Origin: Isoperla grammatica
Lineage: Eukaryota; Arthropoda; Insecta; Plecoptera; Perlodidae
Length of the DNA stretch: 64,000 bases
Direction of reading: 5' to 3'
NCBI GenBank assembly: GCA_945910005.1
Contig: OX246740.1
Location: 56,475,221-56,539,220, forward strand
Below are positions 62,814-64,000 of this stretch, piece after piece. Every line of letters begins with the position of its first letter. Positions within the stretch are counted from its first letter, which is position 1. The position numbers and the translations under genes were made by a program. Under the pieces are notes generated by a model. The model was not told the DNA's origin. It was given only the letters and a program-made list of their open reading frames with translations, and did no database searches.

Positions 62814-62822
62814 AGTACTCAC

Positions 62823-63074
62823 CGATGCACGCCCGAGGACCCTCGCCGAAGGGTAAGAATGTGTAGTTGCTTCTCTTGGCTTTCTCTTCCCGTGTAAACC
62901 TTTCGGGGTCGAACTTTTCGGGTTCCGGGTAGTACAAGGGGTCGTAGTGTAGCCCGTACACGGGTACAACCACCAGCGTGCCGGGTTCCACCACCAGCCC
63001 GGTGTCCGCCATGGTATAGGTCGTGTTACACTCGCGGTTAAGGAACGCTATGGGCGGGAACATTCGCAGCGTCT
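62823..63074 (-). CDS. Cytochrome P450, penultimate exon (K-helix to heme loop)
   Basis: The exon of 252 nt follows CTGTTTGCAG and ends at G|GTGAGT. It codes E (split codon), 83 full residues and the first base of a glycine. In order it shows the K-helix ExxR motif as ETLR with MFPP after it, a hydrophobic strand VVVPVYGLHYDP, the PERF motif in FDPERF, and the heme-binding loop FLPFGEGPRACIG with the cysteine that ligates iron. All invariant residues are present. The spacing and the PEPEKFDPERF text place it in the CYP3 clan (CYP3/CYP6/CYP9-like). Upstream exons lie beyond the window's right edge. The first 35 bases of this exon are also the exonic part of the adjacent 64-bp repeat. Confidence 0.95.
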
Positions 63075-63974
63075 CTGCAAACAGACACACTTAAGTTTAA
63101 GTTAAGGAACGCTACCGGTGGAAACATACGCAGCGTCTCTGCAAACAGACACACTTAAGTTTAAGTTAAGGAACGCTATCGGCGGGAACATACGCAGCGT
63201 CTCTGCAAACATACACACTTAAGTTAAAGTTAAGGAACGCTATCGGCGGGAACATTCGCAGCGTCTCTGCAAACAGACACACTTAAGTTAAAGTTAAGGA
63301 ACGCTACCGGCCGAAACATACGCAGCGTCTCTGCAAACAGACACACTTAAGTTAAAGTTAAGGAACGCTACCGGCGGGATCATACGCAGCGTTTCTGCAA
63401 GCAGACACACTTAAGTTAAAGTTAAGGAACGCTACCGGCCGAAACATACGCAGCGTCTCTGCAAACAGACACACTTAAGTTAAAGTTAAGGAACGCTACC
63501 GGCGGAAACATACGCAGCGTCTCTGCAAACAAACACACTTAAGTTAAAGTTAAGGAACGCTACCGGCGGAAACATACGGAGCGTCTCAGCAAACAGACAC
63601 ATTTAAGTTAAAGTTAAGTAACGCTACCGGCGGGAACATACGCAGTGTCTCAGCAAACAGACACATTTAAGTTAAAGTTAAGGAACGCTACCGGCGGGAA
63701 CATACGCAGTGTCTCAGCAAACAGACACATTTAAGTTAAAGTTAAGGAACGCTACCGGCGGGAACATACGCAGTGTCTCAGCAAACAGACACATTTAAGT
63801 TAAAGTTAAGGAACGCTACCGGCGGGAACATACGCAGTGTCTCAGCAAACAGACACATTTAAGTTAAAGTTAAGGAACGCTACCGGCGGGAACATACGCA
63901 GTGTCTCAGCAAACAGACACATTTAAGTTAAAGTTAAGGAACGCTACCGGCGGGAACATACGCAGCGTCTCTGA
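63040..63974 (-). repeat. 64-bp minisatellite made of the P450 splice acceptor and exon start, about 15 copies
   Basis: AAGGAACGCTA recurs every 64 bp from 63,040 to 63,936 (14 periods). Each unit holds 35 bp of exon, coding ETLRMFPP(I/V)AFL on the minus strand, and 29 bp of intron ending in the splice acceptor. The first unit (63,040-63,103) spans the real junction. Units in the middle keep CTGTTTGCAG|AGACGCTG, while those from about 63,560 to 63,910 have CTGTTTGCTGAG instead. The outermost unit has a different upstream sequence ending CCTTCAG|AGACGC. Because 64 is not a multiple of three and the intron part carries stops, only the innermost acceptor gives an open exon. Confidence 0.93.
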
Positions 63975-64000
63975 AGGTCCGATAATGGGTCGGATAACCT

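Larger units (their letters stand above)
61331..62822 (-). other. Last intron of the P450 gene
   Basis: The 1,492-bp intron has a GTGAGT donor (62,822-62,817) and a TTGCAG acceptor (61,336-61,331). It holds a 21-base T run (61,464-61,484), a 25-bp minisatellite and a 46/52-bp minisatellite, so about 40% of it is tandem repeat. Confidence 0.85.

Noticed and set aside
63075..63090. Upstream extension of the P450 exon reading V-C-L-F-A before E-T-L-R
   Set aside because: It is followed upstream by an in-frame TAA and coincides with a polypyrimidine tract and CAG acceptor, so it is intron read in frame.

Overview
This is a window of invertebrate animal nuclear DNA. It is AT-rich, nearly gene-free and full of repeats. 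The evidence for an animal is a spliced cytochrome P450 gene of the CYP3-clan type and a Jockey-type non-LTR retrotransposon with arthropod-style gag zinc knuckles. An arthropod, perhaps a crustacean, is plausible, but the species cannot be read from the sequence. No operons, prokaryotic genes, rRNA genes or intact tRNA genes were seen.

Layout. Positions 1-380 hold a ~176-bp tandem repeat. From 0.4 to 21.5 kb the DNA is gene-poor, with long G homopolymers, a few hairpins, three candidate tRNA-derived SINEs and one promoter-like or LTR-like patch near 16 kb. From 21,565 to 38,793 lies the most striking object. A ~16.4-kb array of about 207 copies of a 79-bp satellite, plus three copies of the same ~176-bp repeat seen at the window start, sits between hAT-like terminal inverted repeats (CAGGGGCGGAT...). 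These ends are flanked by a perfect 8-bp direct repeat, CATAGAAC. The satellite therefore appears to be cargo inside a single 17.2-kb non-autonomous hAT-type transposon.

From 41,943 to 47,049 there is a nearly complete Jockey-clade element, with 86-bp 5' UTR monomers, a gag ORF, an endonuclease/RT ORF with one late frameshift, and a non-poly(A) tail. It is flanked by a 14-bp target duplication and lies inside a 78-bp in-frame minisatellite. From 49,541 to 52,557 lies a foldback-like giant inverted repeat with ~1.34-kb arms. Next to it, at 49,033-49,171 on the minus strand, is a decayed last exon of a P450 gene.

The right end (61,119-63,074, minus strand) carries the last two exons of a P450 gene: K-helix, PERF and heme-binding loop in one, C-terminus in the other. 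Earlier exons lie beyond the window. Minisatellites surround these exons. The most unusual is a 64-bp repeat of about 15 copies, each a duplicate of the intron/exon junction including the splice acceptor and the E-T-L-R coding segment. Together with the relic at 49 kb, this suggests a P450 cluster on the minus strand being reshaped by tandem duplication and transposon insertion.
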